NCBI GenBank assembly: GCA_017307785.1
Contig: JAFKGI010000038.1
Coordinates: 26,230-90,229, forward strand
DNA from: Vulcanimicrobiota bacterium
Lineage (GTDB): Bacteria > Vulcanimicrobiota > Xenobia > Xenobiales > JADMJV01
Direction: 5' to 3'
DNA length: 64,000 nucleotides
Shown here: positions 1 through 8,049 of the stretch, piece after piece
How positions within the stretch are numbered: position 1 is the stretch's first letter
Layout: every line of letters starts with the position of its first letter
Program-made: the position numbers and the translations under genes
The notes under the pieces: model-generated
Databases searched by the model: none
What the model saw: only the letters and a program-made list of their open reading frames with translations
Told to the model about the DNA's origin: nothing

Positions 1-707
1 AGGCTCTGGACCGGAGCACCACCGTCCCCATTCTGCCCGTCGGTGCGGTAGAAGCCCACGGACCCCATCTACCGTTGTGCACCGATGACCTGATTTCCGA
101 AGCGATGGCCGAAAGCGCATGTCGACAATTAGCGCGGCACGGACTCCAGGGAATCATCCTGCCCACCTGGAGCTTCAATCCGGCCGGCTTCGCCCGCGAG
201 TTTTCCGGCACGCTCTCGTTCTCCCCGGAACTAACCGCCCGAATGCTTCAAGACCTGGCGCAAAGCCTGGCTCTACAGGGGTGGTCGCTGCTGGCCGTGG
301 CCAACTCGCATTTCGATCCGATTCATCTCGCTAGCCTGAAAGCGGCTTTGCAGGAGCTGGCTCTGGCCGTAGCATTTCCCGATCTGACTCGCGGCAAGTA
401 CGCGCGTCGCCTGACCAGCGAATTTCAGAGCGGTGCCTGCCACGCCGGACAGTATGAGACTTCCATCGTACTGACCCGTAGCCCTGAACTTGTTCATCAG
501 CACGACCTGCCCCCCGTCCCCCACTCCCTGGTCGAGGCGATCGTCCAGGGTCGAACTACCTTTGCGGAATCGGGAGGTCCCCAGGCTTATTTCGGCACCC
601 CCGCCCGGGCCAGCGCCGAAGAAGGCCAGCAAACCATCGAAGAGCTCGGACTTATTCTGGTCGAGTCCATTCTAGAACAACGGCAAACTCTCCCCACCTC
701 CCCGTAG
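1..707 (+). CDS. creatininase-family amidohydrolase, 5'-truncated by the window edge
   Basis: The reading frame is open from base 3 to the TAG at 705-707, so the start lies before the window. The creatininase family holds metal-dependent amidohydrolases such as creatinine amidohydrolase and the mycofactocin peptidase MftE. Seen here: the metal-binding signature VEAHGPHLPLCTDD at the very start of the visible part, a degenerate version of the family NGHGGN loop (VANSHFDPIHL), and the second conserved block CHAGQYETS near residue 145 of the visible protein. The altered NGHGGN loop suggests a divergent substrate. No mycofactocin genes are visible nearby, so no pathway can be assigned. Family call is secure; substrate unknown. 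Confidence 0.85.
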   Translation, partial: ALDRSTTVPILPVGAVEAHGPHLPLCTDDLISEAMAESACRQLARHGLQGIILPTWSFNPAGFAREFSGTLSFSPELTARMLQDLAQSLALQGWSLLAVANSHFDPIHLASLKAALQELALAVAFPDLTRGKYARRLTSEFQSGACHAGQYETSIVLTRSPELVHQHDLPPVPHSLVEAIVQGRTTFAESGGPQAYFGTPARASAEEGQQTIEELGLILVESILEQRQTLPTSP

Positions 708-713
708 GGAAAT

Positions 714-748
714 GAAAAAGGGCCGGCGACCCGATGAATCGCCGGCCC
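714..748 (-). terminator. intrinsic terminator reading leftward
   Basis: A perfect 10-bp stem (720-729 with 739-748, GC-rich, 9-nt loop) is followed on the minus strand by a CTTTTT run (715-720). This orientation suits the minus-strand gene 881-1342, which reads towards it. It also sits just after the creatininase stop at 707. Confidence 0.75.
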
Positions 749-781
749 AAGTAGAAAAGCTCCAAACTAGTCTCGAACGGC

Positions 782-875
782 TTGTTCGCAGGAGCGAAGC
801 GAGCGAACAAACGTTAGGGACCAACGGAGTCGCGTGCCCTAACGTTTGATTATCATTGATGGCGTGGCACGCGAC
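782..875. repeat. nested, mutually exclusive inverted repeats
   Basis: Three perfect inverted repeats overlap: TTGTTCGC 782-789 with GCGAACAA 803-810; CAAACGTTAGGG 808-819 with CCCTAACGTTTG 837-848; GTCGCGTGCC 829-838 with GGCACGCGAC 866-875. Each arm of the middle pair shares bases with an outer pair, so the three hairpins cannot all form together. The element lies directly downstream of the stop of the minus-strand gene 881-1342. Confidence 0.6.
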
Positions 876-880
876 GTAGG

Positions 881-1342
881 CTAGTTCTGGTGTCCCTCGT
901 CGCGCTCGCGGATATACATGAAGTATTCCGCATCGAACTGCTCGACCAGAGCCACGGGAATGTTGATCAGTCCCTCATAGGTTCCGATACGGGCGCGGTC
1001 GCCAATCATTTCACGGACGCGCATTTCCTTGGCTTTGGGCAACAGCACGATGACGTGAGCGCCCGGCACCAGGTCGGACGTCGAGGCCATACGCTTGCCG
1101 AACCACATCGGCTGCTGAGCCGGAACCGAGAAGGTCAGCTTCTTCTCGTCTTCGGTGGTCAGGAACACCTGGCCGCTCATGTAAGTGTTGACGATGGCCG
1201 GAATTTTGCCGGTTTCGTGCATCACGATGGCCACGCCGGGTTCGATGCGATCCACCTGTTCCCGATTTTCCATACGCTGGGCTACAGCAGGTCCCAACAA
1301 GGCTGCCGCCGCGGCTACTACAGCAAGGCTCTTTTTCCACAT
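881..1342 (-). CDS. small exported protein of unknown function
   Basis: 153 residues with a clear Sec signal peptide (MWKKSLAVVAAAAALL...VAQ, cleavage probably near residue 21). The mature part has no cysteines and no motif I recognise; it is a mixed-charge, probably beta-rich domain of about 130 residues. The ATG has a strong ribosome-binding site (GTGGAGGAAGA, about 6 bases upstream). The gene is divergent from the small exported protein at 1563, whose ribosome-binding site is almost identical, so the pair may share a control region at 1343-1562. An intrinsic terminator follows at 714-748. Probably periplasmic; function not assignable. Confidence 0.7.
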   Translation of the reverse strand: MWKKSLAVVAAAAALLGPAVAQRMENREQVDRIEPGVAIVMHETGKIPAIVNTYMSGQVFLTTEDEKKLTFSVPAQQPMWFGKRMASTSDLVPGAHVIVLLPKAKEMRVREMIGDRARIGTYEGLINIPVALVEQFDAEYFMYIRERDEGHQN

Positions 1343-1562
1343 AATCTTCTTCCTCCACTACTTGCGCGGCTGCCTGGGGCGCCGCCGTCTCCAGCATCAT
1401 AGACTCGGCACCCCGGGATGGCCTGGGATCGAGGTACCAGCGGCCCCAGGATTTTCCTAGCCAATTTTCAGGACTCGACTTCCTAAGCAAGGCGAGGCTG
1501 CTCAAGTAATCTGAAGGCGAGCAATCCTATCGAGGTTGCCAACACAAGTGGAGGAAGAAATC

Positions 1563-1958
1563 ATGAAGAAAGCACTCTTTGCAACCGCAATCCTGATGAG
1601 CTCGGTCTTGAGCGCCCCGGCGACCTACGCCCAGGACACCCCGCCCCAGGAGGCCCCCAGCTACTCGAACACGGTCGAGTCCACCCCGGCTCCCGTGGAA
1701 AAGACCGACGTCAACGTCAACGTCGAAGCCCCGCCCACCAAGGTGGTGCAGGCTCCCGCTCCCGACGTCAATGTGCACGTAGACAGCCCTTCCGCGGCCG
1801 TGCCCAGCACCTCGACCGAGCGCACCACCAAAGAGACCTCAGTGACGCGCATCGTGCAGCAACCCGCCGATGATTCCAGTAACATGGCGTTTCTACTGGT
1901 CGGTGGCGGCATTGCCGCTCTGGCTGTAGCCGGGTTGTTCGCATCTACCCGCCGCTAG
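1563..1958 (+). CDS. exported Pro/Val-rich protein with C-terminal membrane anchor
   Basis: 131 residues starting at MKKALFATAILM. An in-frame ATG nine codons earlier is less likely because the strong site GTGGAGGAAGAAATC sits immediately before 1563. Residues 1-24 are a Sec signal peptide ending in YAQ. The middle is low-complexity, rich in Pro, Val, Thr and Asp (PPTKVVQAPAPDVNVHV). A single transmembrane helix at about residues 105-127 is followed by a short STRR tail. This N-signal, linker, C-anchor layout resembles surface-anchored spacer proteins, but no sorting motif is seen. A rho-independent terminator follows at 1984-2031. Confidence 0.7.
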   Translation: MKKALFATAILMSSVLSAPATYAQDTPPQEAPSYSNTVESTPAPVEKTDVNVNVEAPPTKVVQAPAPDVNVHVDSPSAAVPSTSTERTTKETSVTRIVQQPADDSSNMAFLLVGGGIAALAVAGLFASTRR

Positions 1959-1983
1959 CGGGGAACCAGGAAAATTGAAGGCT

Positions 1984-2031
1984 GGACGGCGCTCTCAAGT
2001 TGACTGTGGGAGTGCCGTCCTTTTCCTTTTT
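1984..2031 (+). terminator. intrinsic terminator of the 1563-1958 gene
   Basis: Stem GGACGGCGCTC (1984-1994) pairs with GAGTGCCGTCC (2010-2020) with one mismatch and is followed by TTTTCCTTTTT. The T-tract ends at the stop codon of the convergent secretin gene. Confidence 0.85.
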
Positions 2032-4460
2032 CAGGGGTTGTGGATGACGGTCGGGGCGGTGGTTTTGCCCACCATGCGACCATTGACAAAGGCTTCCACG
2101 TCGAAGCGGTAGTCGCCGGCTCTTTCCGGGAAAGGATACGGATCCAGCAGCATCTCGCGCACTTCGCCGGGGGCCAGACGGGCTTTGGGAAGAATCATTT
2201 CGTCCACGGTCTTGTCGGGCTTGGTGACCAGCATGTGCATTTCGAATTCGGCTTCGAGTTTGCTGTCTTGATTTTTCACCACCAGGCGCCCCTGGCGCAG
2301 TCGGTCGGTGCTGGTGGGCACGACCATCTTCAGAGGCTCCATCAGCAGAAACGGCTTGGGAGCCTGCGGGTTGGCGGCGTAAGGATCGCTGATCGCTTGC
2401 GGTCCGAGTTCGGTATTGCGAGGTTCCCACTGGGCCTGGCTGGGCAACGGTTCCTTGGAAAGGAACTGGGCATAGGCCTCGTCGATGCGGTTGATGTCTT
2501 CCTGGCCGTTGACCACATAGGGAGTCAGAGCGATGAAAAGCGAGGTCTTTTTCTGTTCGTTGCGCAGCTCGCGGAACAGGTTCTGGATCAGCGGGATATC
2601 CCCCAGGATCGGCACCTTGTGGATGGTCTCGGTGGTGCGGCGGCTGATCAGACCACCGATCAGCAACGTTTCGCCATCGCGCAAATTCACGTCGGTTTTG
2701 ACTCGGCGGTTGCTGATCAGGGGAATGACGTAACCAAAGCCGCCCAGATTCTGGTTGAGGAACTCGGTAACTTCCTGCACTTCTTGCTCCAGTTCCAGAC
2801 GAATCGTCTGACCCTGGGAGATGTGCGGCGTGAATTCCAGCTTGATGCCGACGTCCTTGTAGTCGTAGGTCACCAGCGGCTGACCGGTTTGCGAGAAACG
2901 CGCACCGGTGGCGAAAGGCACCACGTTGCCGACCTTCATTTCCGCCTTCTTGTGGTCGGTGGCCACCAGTCGGGGCGAGGAGATCAACTCGAAGTTGGTG
3001 TTGGTGCGCTCACCGGTGAGGAAGCCAAACAGACTGGGCACCTGCACATCGCGACCACTTACGTTAATCGTGCGGGAGCTTCCGCCGCTGGCGCCTACTA
3101 GAAACTGACCGGAGGTCAGGAAGGAGAGCAGGCCTTCTTCACTGACGCCGCCGTTGAAGCTGGCCACAGGGCCGCTCGAATCAAACAGCTGAAGTTTGGA
3201 GCCGGTATTGAGGAGATCGGTAAGGCTGACCTCGGCGACTACCGCGTGAACCAGGATTTGCTTGCGCTTTCTGTCCAGGCTGGCCAGCAGCGAGCGAATG
3301 CTGGGATATTCGCTGGGGCTGATATACACCAGCACTGCGTTCAGTTCCGGATCCGCGCCTACGCGGGCGCCCACGTAAACCAGTTGGGCCGGCGAACCAG
3401 GAGTGGCCCCGGTGACCGGAGTGGGGATCGGAACGGTGGCCAGGCCACCGGGAGCGCCCGGGACGGCCGGATTGGCGGTGCCGGAGGCGGTGGTATTGGC
3501 GTTGCCCGTGCTCGAGCCGGCCGCCTGACGTCCGCGCCGGTTCTCTTCCTCATCCTGGGCTCGCTTACGCTCGGCCAGCAGTTCCTGCACGATTTTGGCG
3601 ACGTCTTCCGCCTTGCCTTGCTGCAACTTGTAGACAAAGTAGCGAGGTTTCTCCACCGTCAGCGGGGCGGAGCGGGCCACGTCCAGCGCGGCTACGGTTT
3701 CGCGAATCTCTTTCATCTGGATGGGAGTGGCCTGCACCAGCAGCGCGTTGGTGGGAGGGAAAGCCGTCACCAGCGGCTGCGAGGCGCCCGGCAGCACCAG
3801 ATTTCTTTGCATGACGGTCTGCAGGACCGGTGCCATTTTTTCGGCTTCGGCGTATTGCAGAAAGATCGTTTCCATGGAGATTCTCGGGGTTGCCCGGTCT
3901 AAAGAACGCACCAGCGCTCCCACCTGACGCAGCACCTCGGGCGTATCGATCAGGACTAGAGCTTTGCCGGCGGCATAAACCTGCGCCCCGTTGGGATCGC
4001 TGATGTAAGGACGAATGGCCGTCAAAACCTGGGTGGCGTCGCCTTCACGCAGCACCACCGCCATGCTGGACTGGCGCGAATCGCGGCGCACGTCGGCAAT
4101 CGGCATGACCTGATAGATTCCGTGGGACTGGCGCAGGGCAAAGCCGCTTTTATTGAGCACTCCCTGGAAGACTTGCCAGAGTTCTTCGGAGGTTAACTGA
4201 GAGCTGGCCAGCAGTGTCACTTTCCCGCTGACGCCTTCATCCAGCACGACCGTACGACCCGTCAGCTCGGAAACGATGCGGGCCAGCACGCGAATGTCCA
4301 GATTCTCGTAGTTCATGGAAATTGGGCCACGCCGCAGGGCGCGCTGGGCATCCTGCTTGATCAAGGGTCCGCTGGGGGCCTGGGGCGGCGTTTGGGGCGG
4401 TTGCGCCCAGGCCAGGGTGGAGACCAGGCCGCTTACCAGTAGACAAGTTTTCAATTTCAC
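2031..4460 (-). CDS. gspD: outer-membrane secretin (GspD/PilQ family)
   Basis: 809 residues, GTG start, signal peptide at 1-20 (ending AWAQ). N-terminal secretin short domains are visible: an N0/STN-like block at about 45-120 (MNYENLDIRVLARIVSEL) and N1/N2-like repeats with LVLIDTPEVLRQV and PRISMETIFLQYAEAEKM. A Gly/Thr/Ala-rich linker lies near 310-345. The C-terminal beta-barrel secretin domain carries the family signature VPILGDIPLIQNLFR at about 620-640. About 140 residues extend beyond it as an unrelated domain, longer than the usual S-domain. It would form the outer-membrane gate of a type II secretion or type IV pilus machine. It stands alone here; a GspF and pseudopilins are encoded at 38.2-40.0 kb and 23.4-24.3 kb. 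No clear Shine-Dalgarno precedes the GTG. GspD versus PilQ is not settled. Confidence 0.88.
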   Translation of the reverse strand: MKLKTCLLVSGLVSTLAWAQPPQTPPQAPSGPLIKQDAQRALRRGPISMNYENLDIRVLARIVSELTGRTVVLDEGVSGKVTLLASSQLTSEELWQVFQGVLNKSGFALRQSHGIYQVMPIADVRRDSRQSSMAVVLREGDATQVLTAIRPYISDPNGAQVYAAGKALVLIDTPEVLRQVGALVRSLDRATPRISMETIFLQYAEAEKMAPVLQTVMQRNLVLPGASQPLVTAFPPTNALLVQATPIQMKEIRETVAALDVARSAPLTVEKPRYFVYKLQQGKAEDVAKIVQELLAERKRAQDEEENRRGRQAAGSSTGNANTTASGTANPAVPGAPGGLATVPIPTPVTGATPGSPAQLVYVGARVGADPELNAVLVYISPSEYPSIRSLLASLDRKRKQILVHAVVAEVSLTDLLNTGSKLQLFDSSGPVASFNGGVSEEGLLSFLTSGQFLVGASGGSSRTINVSGRDVQVPSLFGFLTGERTNTNFELISSPRLVATDHKKAEMKVGNVVPFATGARFSQTGQPLVTYDYKDVGIKLEFTPHISQGQTIRLELEQEVQEVTEFLNQNLGGFGYVIPLISNRRVKTDVNLRDGETLLIGGLISRRTTETIHKVPILGDIPLIQNLFRELRNEQKKTSLFIALTPYVVNGQEDINRIDEAYAQFLSKEPLPSQAQWEPRNTELGPQAISDPYAANPQAPKPFLLMEPLKMVVPTSTDRLRQGRLVVKNQDSKLEAEFEMHMLVTKPDKTVDEMILPKARLAPGEVREMLLDPYPFPERAGDYRFDVEAFVNGRMVGKTTAPTVIHNP

Positions 4461-4525
4461 GAGGGCGTTTTAGAGTTCGGCCCGCCTTTTCCTTTTCTCA
4501 GAAAGGAGTATCCGTTGGCGGGGGT

Positions 4526-6121
4526 GTGGAAAGCAAATCGGTGGAAAGCGGTCGGCTGCGGCAAATAGGGCCCTATCGTCTGGTGCGCAAGCTCGGGCAG
4601 GGCGGCATGAGCAGTGTTTTTCTGGCTGAGGACGGCGAAGGGCAGTCCTTCGCTTTAAAATTACTCAATTTGAGCCTGGAGACCGAGCCCGAGTTTCGCA
4701 AACGATTCCAGCGCGAGGCAGAATTGACGCAACGCCTCAGCCATCCCAATATCGTTAAGACGCTGAGCTGGGAGGATGATCCCGACGTTGGCGTTTATCT
4801 GGTGATGGAGTATGTCTCCGGCGGCAATCTGCGGGTGCATCTGGAGGAAAATACTGAACCCTGGTCCGTGGAGCAATGCGTCAGGCTGTTTGCCCCGGTG
4901 GCCGCGGCCCTGGATTATGCTCACGCGGAGAAAGTCATCCACCGAGACCTCAAACCCGAGAATCTGCTCTTCGAAGGAGTCGACGCCTTGAAAATCGCCG
5001 ACTTCGGGGTGGCCCGGGTGGAGCACGGCAGTCGCCTGACGCGCACCGGAGTCTTGCCTGGTACTCCCGAGTATATGGCCCCGGAGCAATTTTCCGACCA
5101 GCCGGCCGGTCCTGAAGCCGACGTCTATAGCCTGGCCACCATCCTCTACGAATGTCTGGTCGGGACCACTCCCTTTCGCTCCGACAATCTGGCTCAGGTG
5201 TTGCAGCGTCAGGCTTTTGAAAAGCCGCAAGCGCCCACCCAACGGCGCGAACAACTGCCTTACTATGTGGACCGTGTGCTGCTCAAGGCCTTGGAAAAGA
5301 AGCCCGAGCAACGCTATGCCAGTGCCGGTCAACTACTGGACGCGCTGGCCAATCCTCCCGCCAGTCTGACCTCCAGGCCCAGCCGTCCCGACGCCATCAG
5401 CGAACTACCTACCCGTCACGTCGTGTACAAAGGGGGCGGCCCCGCGGCCCGGCGCAAATCCCTACCCTGGGGGCTGGTCTGGCTGGTCTGGACTCTGGCC
5501 GGTCTGGCCTGGTGCTGGCGTAGCCTGCCCGCACCGACTCCGCCCGCCTGGCTGGAACAAGCTCTGGGCTGGCAACCTGCTCCGGTCGGCCGCCAACTGT
5601 GCGCTTCGGTCCTGTGGTGCGGCATCGAGGTGGCCGTGCTTTCTCCCACCCAACGGTTGGAGGCGCTCGAACGGGCCCGATTCTCCGCCGGCCTCTGGGG
5701 AGACTGGCTGCACGGTGACGGTCCCAAGAATCTGCGGGGCGCCAGGGTAGGGGATGACTACGTTCTTTCGGTGGCGGAAGGAGAATGGTTGCGTGTGGAC
5801 GCCCAGATGGCCGTCAATTTACGAGCCACTCCCGAGCAGATCGGCCAGTACTGGTTGGCGCTCCTTCAGGACGTGCAGTCGATTCGCATGGGCAGAACGC
5901 CCAATCAAGTGAAAGATCTGGAGCGGCGCCGCCCGCTAAGACTCGACCGGACGCCGCCCCGTTATCCGCTGTTGGACCGACTCTACGATCGCTGTCGGAT
6001 TCAGAGTCGCGAAGGGGCCATCGACGCCGAGGTCATCTTGGAAGCCTTGCGCTCCCTGGGCAACCCTGATTTTCGTCGCCTGCGGGAGGCCGCCCGTTCC
6101 GTGCCGTTGCCCAAGCCGTGA
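4526..6121 (+). CDS. membrane-anchored Ser/Thr protein kinase (PknB type)
   Basis: 531 residues. The kinase domain occupies about 15-275: glycine loop LGQGGMSSVFLAE, catalytic lysine in FALKLL, catalytic loop HRDLKPENLL near 139, DFG metal site, and the PGTPEYMAPEQ activation segment, all intact. A Pro/Ser linker leads to one transmembrane helix (about 313-335, Trp-rich), then a roughly 190-residue C-terminal domain, presumably extracytoplasmic, that I do not recognise. The GTG at 4526 follows AAGGAG at a rather long distance; GTG 4541 is an alternative. The stop overlaps the next start (GTGA), so it is co-translated with an FHA-ABC transporter. FHA domains bind phosphothreonine, making that transporter a plausible partner or substrate. 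Confidence 0.9.
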   Translation: MESKSVESGRLRQIGPYRLVRKLGQGGMSSVFLAEDGEGQSFALKLLNLSLETEPEFRKRFQREAELTQRLSHPNIVKTLSWEDDPDVGVYLVMEYVSGGNLRVHLEENTEPWSVEQCVRLFAPVAAALDYAHAEKVIHRDLKPENLLFEGVDALKIADFGVARVEHGSRLTRTGVLPGTPEYMAPEQFSDQPAGPEADVYSLATILYECLVGTTPFRSDNLAQVLQRQAFEKPQAPTQRREQLPYYVDRVLLKALEKKPEQRYASAGQLLDALANPPASLTSRPSRPDAISELPTRHVVYKGGGPAARRKSLPWGLVWLVWTLAGLAWCWRSLPAPTPPAWLEQALGWQPAPVGRQLCASVLWCGIEVAVLSPTQRLEALERARFSAGLWGDWLHGDGPKNLRGARVGDDYVLSVAEGEWLRVDAQMAVNLRATPEQIGQYWLALLQDVQSIRMGRTPNQVKDLERRRPLRLDRTPPRYPLLDRLYDRCRIQSREGAIDAEVILEALRSLGNPDFRRLREAARSVPLPKP

Positions 6122-8049
6122 GCGTCATTCGCATCGGCCGCAATCAGGACTGCGATCTGGTGTTGGACAGTCCCCTGGTCAGCCGTTACCACGCCGAATT
6201 GGAGGTCGGTGCGGAAGGGGCCTGGTTGCGGGACCTGGAGAGCGCCAACGGGACTTTTGTGGGCGGCCGGCGTGTCTCCCAGGCCCAGCTTCGAGCCGGT
6301 CAGGGGCTCTATCTGGCCAACGTCCATCTGATTTTTGATGGTCAAAGGCTGAGCGAAGACGGTGCTCACAGCGCCGTGGGAATCGAAGTCGAGGATGTCT
6401 GTTTCCGACCGCCCACGGCCAGCCGTATGCTGCTCGATCACATCTCTTTCTCGGTCCGACCCGGACAGTTCGTGGCCCTGGTCGGCACCAGCGGTGCCGG
6501 CAAATCGACGCTGATGAGTCTGTTGCTCGGACAACAGGCGCCCACCCAGGGAGGGGTGCTGATCAACGGTCAGTCGTCCTTCGCGCACCAGGAGCAGTTT
6601 CGCCACCTCATCGGTTTTGTTCCTCAGGACGACATCGTCCATCGTGTCCTTCCGGTAGAGGCGGCTCTCGACTACGCCGCCCGACTGCGCCTGCCCGCGG
6701 ATACCAGCCTGGAGGAGCGGCAGCGTCGCGTGGAAATCGCGATGACCACCATGGAATTGGGTCATCGCCGCGAGGTGGCCATCTCGCGTCTCAGCGGCGG
6801 CGAGCGCAAACGCGTCAGCATGGCCGCCGAGTTGCTCACCGAACCCAGTCTTCTCTTCCTGGATGAACCGACCAGCGGTCTCGACCCGGGAATGGAAAAG
6901 AAGACGATGCAGCTGCTGTCGCGACTGTGTCGTCAAGGGCGAACGGTCGTTTTGATTACTCATGCCACTCAGAACATCGTGCTCTGCGATCAGGTGGCGT
7001 TGCTGGCTCCGGGAGGGCGCCTGGTCTACTACGGGCCTCCTCGGGACGCCCTGGAGTTCTTCGAAGTCCCCGATTTCGCCGAGATCTATCTGGAGATCGG
7101 CAGCGCCGAAAGCGGGGTCGTCTGGCAAAAGCGCTTCAATAAAGTGCGTCCGGAGGCGGAGCTCCACCCCGCGCCGGCAGCGACAGGTGCCGCTCAAGCC
7201 GCCGCTCGCCTTCCCTGGGGGACCTCCTGGCGTCAGTGGTGGGTGCTCTGTCAGCGCTATTCTCACCAGATTTTGGCGGACCGATCCAATCTGATGATCA
7301 TGGCTTTGCAGGCCCCCTTGATCGGTCTGGTGCTCTCCCTGCTGTTTGACCCGCACCTCTATGATTTGCGCCAGATCTCCGGCGAGGTCAGCTATCCCAT
7401 CAAGGAAGGGCCGACGCTGCTCTTTTTGCTGGTGGTCAGCTGCCTGTTCTTTGGCTCGATCAATTCGTGCCGAGAGATCGTCAAGGAACTGCCGATTTTG
7501 CGCCGCGAACGTCTGGTCAATCTGCGCCTGTTGCCCTATTTCTTATCCAAGGTCGCCGTTCTCTCGCTCATTGGGGCTATGCAGGCGGCGCTACTGCTGG
7601 CCATCGTGCAGTTGCGCATTCCGCTGCATTTGCCGACCCTGGAGCTGCAGCTGATGTTGCTGGCTTTCCTGATCGCTGCCGCGGTGGGCGGTACCCTTTT
7701 GGGACTGATGCTCAGCTGCCTGGCCGGCTCGGCGGAGCAATCCTCTTCCCTGGTTTCAGTGTTGTTGATTCTGCAACTGTCGCTGTCGGGCGCCTTTATC
7801 AAGCCCGAGCAGATGCTACCCGCGCTGCGCTGGATTTCGTGTGTCAGCATCTCGCGTTGGACCTTCGCGGGGGTCGGATCGGTGGCCGGCTTGAACGCCC
7901 GTTTCATGGAACTCAAAATGGGCTGGATCACCAGCGATTTTTACCTGCCGATGAAGCCGCTGTGGGGTCTGATTTTTCCCCTCCTGGGCATTCACGCGGC
8001 CATCGCGGTGGCCGCCTTGCGCTGGCGTGAAGGGCAGTCCGAACGATGA
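6118..8049 (+). CDS. FHA domain-ABC transporter half (ATPase plus permease)
   Basis: 643 residues, GTG start overlapping the kinase stop by 4 bases. Order: FHA domain at about 1-75 (IRIGRNQDCDLVL, SRYHAEL, LRDLESANGTFVGG, all consensus phosphothreonine-binding positions). Next is an ABCG-type ATPase at about 90-310 with Walker A GTSGAGKS, signature LSGGERKR, Walker B LLFLDEPTSGLD and an ITH switch. An ABC2-type membrane domain at about 375-640 has six hydrophobic stretches. The layout is that of an exporter half-transporter expected to dimerise. Substrate unknown. Position between a Ser/Thr kinase and an exported protein suggests phospho-regulated export or envelope work. It ends in an ATGA overlap with the next gene. 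Confidence 0.92.
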   Translation: MSVIRIGRNQDCDLVLDSPLVSRYHAELEVGAEGAWLRDLESANGTFVGGRRVSQAQLRAGQGLYLANVHLIFDGQRLSEDGAHSAVGIEVEDVCFRPPTASRMLLDHISFSVRPGQFVALVGTSGAGKSTLMSLLLGQQAPTQGGVLINGQSSFAHQEQFRHLIGFVPQDDIVHRVLPVEAALDYAARLRLPADTSLEERQRRVEIAMTTMELGHRREVAISRLSGGERKRVSMAAELLTEPSLLFLDEPTSGLDPGMEKKTMQLLSRLCRQGRTVVLITHATQNIVLCDQVALLAPGGRLVYYGPPRDALEFFEVPDFAEIYLEIGSAESGVVWQKRFNKVRPEAELHPAPAATGAAQAAARLPWGTSWRQWWVLCQRYSHQILADRSNLMIMALQAPLIGLVLSLLFDPHLYDLRQISGEVSYPIKEGPTLLFLLVVSCLFFGSINSCREIVKELPILRRERLVNLRLLPYFLSKVAVLSLIGAMQAALLLAIVQLRIPLHLPTLELQLMLLAFLIAAAVGGTLLGLMLSCLAGSAEQSSSLVSVLLILQLSLSGAFIKPEQMLPALRWISCVSISRWTFAGVGSVAGLNARFMELKMGWITSDFYLPMKPLWGLIFPLLGIHAAIAVAALRWREGQSER

